From positions 695,345 through 759,344 of the forward strand of contig VZQC01009573.1 in assembly GCA_009823505.1 (NCBI GenBank): a DNA stretch of 64,000 nucleotides. Direction: 5' to 3'. Both the position numbers and the translations under genes were made by a program. Positions within the stretch are counted from its first letter, which is position 1. Every line of letters begins with the position of its first letter. The notes beneath the pieces were generated by a model. The model had not been told where the DNA came from, searched no databases, and saw only the letters and a list, made by a program, of their open reading frames with translations. This document shows, in pieces, positions 60,013-64,000 of the stretch. The stretch comes from Rhizomys pruinosus. Its lineage: Eukaryota > Chordata > Mammalia > Rodentia > Spalacidae.

Positions 60013-61157
60013 ATTTTGTCAAAGGCAAGAAAGCCTTGTGTTCCTGCTGTGCTCCCATGTGAGAAGTCATTTTCTTAGAGAAGAAATGTTCTTATGGGAG
60101 AAATTCCTATATTTTTTCAGGAGCCCATTCAGAATCCTCTGAAGGTAAAATTGATGCTCTTTAATCATGCTTGATTATCTACTTATCATTTCATGAGTCA
60201 CAGGCAATAATATACTGTTCAGACATAGGAGGCCCTAAGTGAACACTTTTGAGTGAACTAATGAATGGGCATTAGTTGAAATAAATTAAGGTGACATTAC
60301 AGGAACTAAAGAGGAAAATGATCCACTCATTAACTCTTTCAATAAATACTGATTTCTACAGATGTATTAAGCACTGTGGATTAGATAAGGACCAGCAAAA
60401 CCGGACACTATCATATAACCTTCAGTGAGTTTATAGTCTAATTGAAGAGAGATATTCAAAATTTATCATTAAAATGAAATTTTAATTTGTATGACATGAT
60501 AACTGCTATGATAAGAGATATAGTGCTATGAGAGTGTGTGATAGAGGGACTTGACCTGGCCAAGGAAGTCAGTACTCAATGAAAAGAGGTGGAAAGAGTC
60601 CCAGGCAGAAGTTTTGACAGATGCAAAGGTCTTCGTGGAAGAATTAGGGTTCCTGTGACTGCTGCAAAGGAGACAGAATGTGACATGAGGTTGGGAGACC
60701 ACTGAAGGCCACATGAAGAGGTCTTTTAAGACCAAAGTAGAGGGAAATCTTCCAAGACCACCTGAAGCACAGGTAGGTAGGTAGGAGCTGGATGCTTCAG
60801 CAAGGCAGATTGTTGTTTGATTTAATCTAGTTACTCTAGTTGTCTTTGGCTTAATTGGCTTTTGTGGCTGTGGAAGCAGAGTTATCCTCCCAGCTGGTAT
60901 AAAAGGTGGGGTTGTGTGAGTCTTGAGATCAGAGATCTCCCAAAACCACCTGAAGCACAGGTACCAGGGCACGGGCTAAAGACAACCCCCCCAACTCCCC
61001 CTCCAACTGGGATTACCAAAGGAAGGAGTGTCCAAGTGAATTCTTTTGAGAACCTTCAGAACATAAAGGGACGAGTGAGTTGGACCTCCAATAGAAAGCC
61101 TAAAGCTTAGAGAAGTCAACACTCCATAAGCAAGAAGTAAAGGAAAAAAAAAAAAAA
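60013..61157. other. Intergenic DNA with a possible LTR remnant
   Basis: Holds GGTATAAAAGGTGGGG at about 60896-60911 and a local repeat of ACCACCTGAAGCACAGGTA (about 60758 and 60945). An old LTR is possible but not shown. No gene. Confidence 0.35.
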
Positions 61158-61158
61158 N
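61158..61158. other. Undetermined base (N), probable assembly join
   Basis: A single N follows a 15-A run and is followed directly by the last 45-50 bases of a B2/B3 SINE (CAGACAGTACATTCATACAC) with no body before it. Confidence 0.9.
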
Positions 61159-61427
61159 CAGACAGTACATTCATACACATACAAAAATATATAAATTTAA
61201 AAAAATCAAATCCCAATAATCACATTTAAATTTAAACTCTATGAGCACTTACTGTAAAACTACTACTGTACTTCATTCCTAGGAAACTCAGTTCCAACTT
61301 TGTTTCAACAGCTAACATCAAGCTCACAGGAACTTCTGACACTTATATGTCTCTTGAGAAGAACCTTAATTCCAAAATGTTGACTTAAGCACCCTTTAAA
61401 TAGAGAGTAACTGTGCTTCCTGCTTCC

Positions 61428-61758
61428 TGTTTTAGTCACTTTGTTGCTGTGATAAAGCACCACAATCAAGACAATTTACAGAAGGTAAGAGTTTATTTGG
61501 CTTAGGGCTCCAGAGTCCACTGCAGAGGGGGGAGGTAGGGCAGGAGGCGGCCGGGGCAGACAGCTGAGAGCTCTGAGAGCTCGCATCTCCATAGAAACAA
61601 ACTCAAAGTGGGGCAAGGCTGTGAACTTTCAGAGCCCGGCCCCAGTGACATCTTCCTCAGCATGGCCACGCCATGACCTCAGGAAACAGCACCACCAACC
61701 AGCCAAGTGTTCCAATACTTGGAACCTACGAGATCACTGCTCTCATTTAAACCATAAT
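61428..61758 (-). mobile_element. LTR-type repeat, reverse-oriented
   Basis: TTTAGTCACTTTGTTGCTGT, then GATAAAGCACC at the left and ATCACTGCTCTCATTTAAACC at the right. It resembles a MaLR LTR 3' end on the minus strand; family uncertain. Confidence 0.55.
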
Positions 61759-62108
61759 AATTTTATTCAGTAACATATATTGATACATAACAGCAGTACA
61801 TATTACATATAATATATGTACATCCATTAGCAAATAAGCCACTGAAGAGCAAGGACTACTCCTTTTATGCTTGCATGATCAGGATCCAAATGCAGTTATC
61901 TGTCTGGTACTTAGGAATTTGTTTTGAATAAATGTTCATTGAATGATGAATGAACCAATTTGTCCAAGTTACTGTGTAATTTTCTTTCAGATAAATTTTA
62001 GTTCAAAAGAAAATGGATAGTGTGTTCACAGTTATTTTCTCTTCAGGTACAAGATGTCAGGAATAGAAGCCATCCTAGTACCACAGCCTTAAGAACCTAC
62101 AATCACCC

Positions 62109-62332
62109 AGGGCTGGAGAGATAGCCTAGTAGTTAAGAGCACCGACTGCTCTTGCAGAGGACCCAGGTTCGATCCCCAGCACCCACATGGCGGCTGAGAA
62201 CCATCTGTAACTCCAATTCTAGGAGAACTCCAGTTCCAGGGGAATCCAACACCCTCTTCTGACCTCCGCGGCACTGCACAACACGGGTGCACAGACCTGC
62301 ATGCAGACAGTACATTCATACACATAGAAAAA
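62109..62332 (+). repeat. B2/B3-type SINE, long form
   Basis: GGGCTGGAGAGATAGCCTAG head; internal duplication at about 62208-62245; AAGAACCTA(C/T)AATCACCC occurs on both sides (62091 and 62334), a likely target duplication. Confidence 0.9.
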
Positions 62333-62584
62333 AAGAACCTATAATCACCCCATGTATACCATCTATTTTCATTTGAAAGTCATCTAGGAAGGCTACAATC
62401 TGAGTACATCTTGTCCTCCTTTGCTAACGTGTTTTAGCAGCCTCCTTTTCAGTAGATATCTACTCCATCCACCTGTCCGCAGAAGATTAGGCTATCTAGG
62501 AAGGAGGGTGCCTGGGGAATAACAGGAACAGACTGAACGGATGACCTGCTGCAACGTTTCACAAGCGATATTTGGAGAGGAAAT

Positions 62585-62678
62585 ATTTGTGCTTAGGATG
62601 TGGTAGAGTACTTGGCTAGCATACCTGAGCATAAATTCAATATCCACCATCGCGCGCGCACACACACACACACATACA
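62585..62678 (+). repeat. ID-like SINE ending in (CG)n(CA)n
   Basis: TGTGCTTAGGATGTGGTAGA to CAATATCCACCATCGCGCGC, then CACACA. Confidence 0.7.
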
Positions 62679-62795
62679 ATCTATCTTCAAGTACAATTTA
62701 TTCCTTATTTTGTAAATATTTTGCCTACTCTAAAAGATTTGAGTTAGTCAACATGTATACATGCTAGAGAAAGTTTACTTTAAAAGACGTTTCTA

Positions 62796-63017
62796 GGGGC
62801 TGGAGAGATGGCCTAGCGGTTAAGAGTGCCAACTGCTCTTGAAGAGGACCCGAGTTCGATCCCCAGCACCCACATGGTGGCTGAGAACCGTCTTTAACCC
62901 CAGTTCCAGGGGAATCTGACACCCTCTTCCAACCGTGGCATTGCACGACACGGGTGCACCAACCTACATGCAGACAGTACATTCATACACATATAAAAAT
63001 AAAAATTTTTTTAAACT
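62796..63017 (+). repeat. B2/B3-type SINE, short form
   Basis: GGGGCTGGAGAGATGGCCTA head; a single CCCAGTTCCAGGGGAATC block; AAATAAAAA tail. Confidence 0.9.
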
Positions 63018-63074
63018 GCTGCTAATGCACCACTGGGAAGATAAAAAGATGTTTCTCATGGCACAAAACAAGCT

Positions 63075-63238
63075 TTAATTTTTTTTTTTTTTTTGGTCTT
63101 TTTGAGACAGGGTCTTCTTGTAGCCACAGCTATCCTGGAACTCACTATGTAGACCAGGCTGGGTTGAACTCACAAAGATCCACCTGCCTCTGCCTCCCAA
63201 GTGCTGGGATTATAGACATGCATCACCACACCCAACAT
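63075..63238 (-). repeat. B1 SINE
   Basis: Reverse B1: T-run, GAGACAGGGTCTTCTTGTAG, to CATCACCACACCCAAC. Confidence 0.88.
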
Positions 63239-63752
63239 AAGCATGCTTTATCAGCACCCATATACTGGAGAAGGGGCCTGCTATCGGAAATACAGGTTAA
63301 GTAAGGCCTCTGCTGCTACTAAGTTCCAGTTTCCTGGCAGTAAAAGAAAAGGTATTTTATGAAATAAAAAGAATCAGGAATACTTTGCCTGCCTTTTATA
63401 TCTACCATCTATCTGACATGTAATATTTGATAAATATTTACAGAAGAAACAAGTATACCTTCCTCTAAAACATTTTTGACATGACGGCCTCACTAATAAA
63501 TTTAAATGGGCTATGGGAAAGGGTCTCTATTTAAAAATAAGTTTTCAGTTCAAAAGCAAATGTGCACATCCGTAAACAGAAGTTCAAAGTCGTCCTCAGC
63601 TGCATGGGGAGTTCCAGGCCAGCCTAGGTTACATGAGACCCCATTTTCTTAAAAATAAGCATATTGTTTAACTAAGTCTATTAAAACATTGCTATAAAAT
63701 ATAGGTTTGATCAGACTTTTCTTTTGAGTCATAAAAGACTAAAGATCCCTCG

Positions 63753-63850
63753 GGGCTAGAGAGACGGCTCAGCAGTTAAGAGTGCTGACTGCTCTTGCAG
63801 AGGACCCCGGTTTGATTCCCATCACCCACAGAGTGGCTAAGAACCATCTT
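63753..63850 (+). repeat. B2/B3-type SINE head
   Basis: GGGGCTAGAGAGACGGCTCA to AAGAACCATCTTGG, cut by the following B1. Confidence 0.8.
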
Positions 63851-63851
63851 G

Positions 63852-64000
63852 GGCCAGGCATGGTGGTGCATGCCTTTAATCCCAGCACTTGGAAGGCAGA
63901 GGCAGGCAGATCTCTGTGAGTTCAAGGCCAGCCTGGTCTACAGAGTGAGTTCCAGGACAGCTGGGACTATAGGGAGACCCTGTCTCAAAAAAAAAAAAAA
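63852..64000 (+). repeat. B1 SINE at the window end
   Basis: GGCCAGGCATGGTGGTGCAT to CCCTGTCTC and an A-run running off the window. Confidence 0.9.

Noticed and set aside
60862..61110. TATA-box promoter and reading frame near 60.9 kb
   Set aside because: The TATAAAAG motif is isolated and the frame is short. It may be an old LTR, but ends and duplication are not visible.
13834..62982. Recurring 60-80 codon frames (MYCLHAGLCTRVVQ type) on both strands
   Set aside because: They all fall in copies of the B2/B3-type SINE read in the antisense direction.

Overview
The window is 64 kb of nuclear DNA from a rodent, most likely a muroid. The evidence is the dense mix of B1 (7SL-derived), B2/B3-type (tRNA-derived), ID/B4-like, rodent L1 and MaLR-type LTR repeats. 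The SINE copies differ from the mouse and rat forms I know, so I do not name a species; a cricetid or another non-Mus/Rattus lineage is possible.

There is one real gene, the zinc-finger gene ZNF800 (Zfp800 in mouse), on the minus strand. Its CpG-island promoter lies at about 31.9-33.2 kb. Four coding exons (31794-31734, 26577-26482, 14768-14625, 11225-9526) join in phase into a 2,001-base reading frame of 666 residues with seven zinc fingers. A long A+T-rich 3' untranslated region follows, to about 6.6-6.9 kb. The start, the stop and every splice junction can be read from the sequence. The 5' untranslated exon, its acceptor and the poly(A) site are inferred.

Everything else is intronic or intergenic. 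Region 0-6.5 kb: intergenic DNA downstream of the gene, with B1/B2/B3 copies and a 1.15-kb poly(A)-tailed repeat. 11-32 kb: ZNF800 introns, with SINEs, L1 fragments, L1 3' ends and (AC)n/(GC)n tracts. 33-44.7 kb: upstream intergenic DNA dominated by broken L1 copies, into which a B1, a solo LTR and a two-LTR MaLR-like element were inserted. 45.5-46.4 kb: a 26-copy minisatellite with a poly(A) tail (as poly(T)) and target-site duplications, apparently retroposed. 47.4-50.7 kb: an internally deleted class-II-like endogenous retrovirus with two LTRs, a 6-bp target duplication, a tRNA-Ile primer-binding site, and broken gag, integrase and env remnants. 52.2-54.1 kb: a second two-LTR MaLR-like element with a perfect 5-bp target duplication. 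54-64 kb: SINE-rich intergenic DNA, including a perfect 22-bp hairpin and a single N that probably marks an assembly join.

No CRISPR array, bacterial operon, functional rRNA/tRNA gene or second protein-coding gene was found. The most notable items are the retroposed minisatellite, the tRNA-Ile-primed deleted provirus, a snap-back inverted duplication at an L1 5' junction, and two B2/B3 subfamilies that differ by a short internal duplication.
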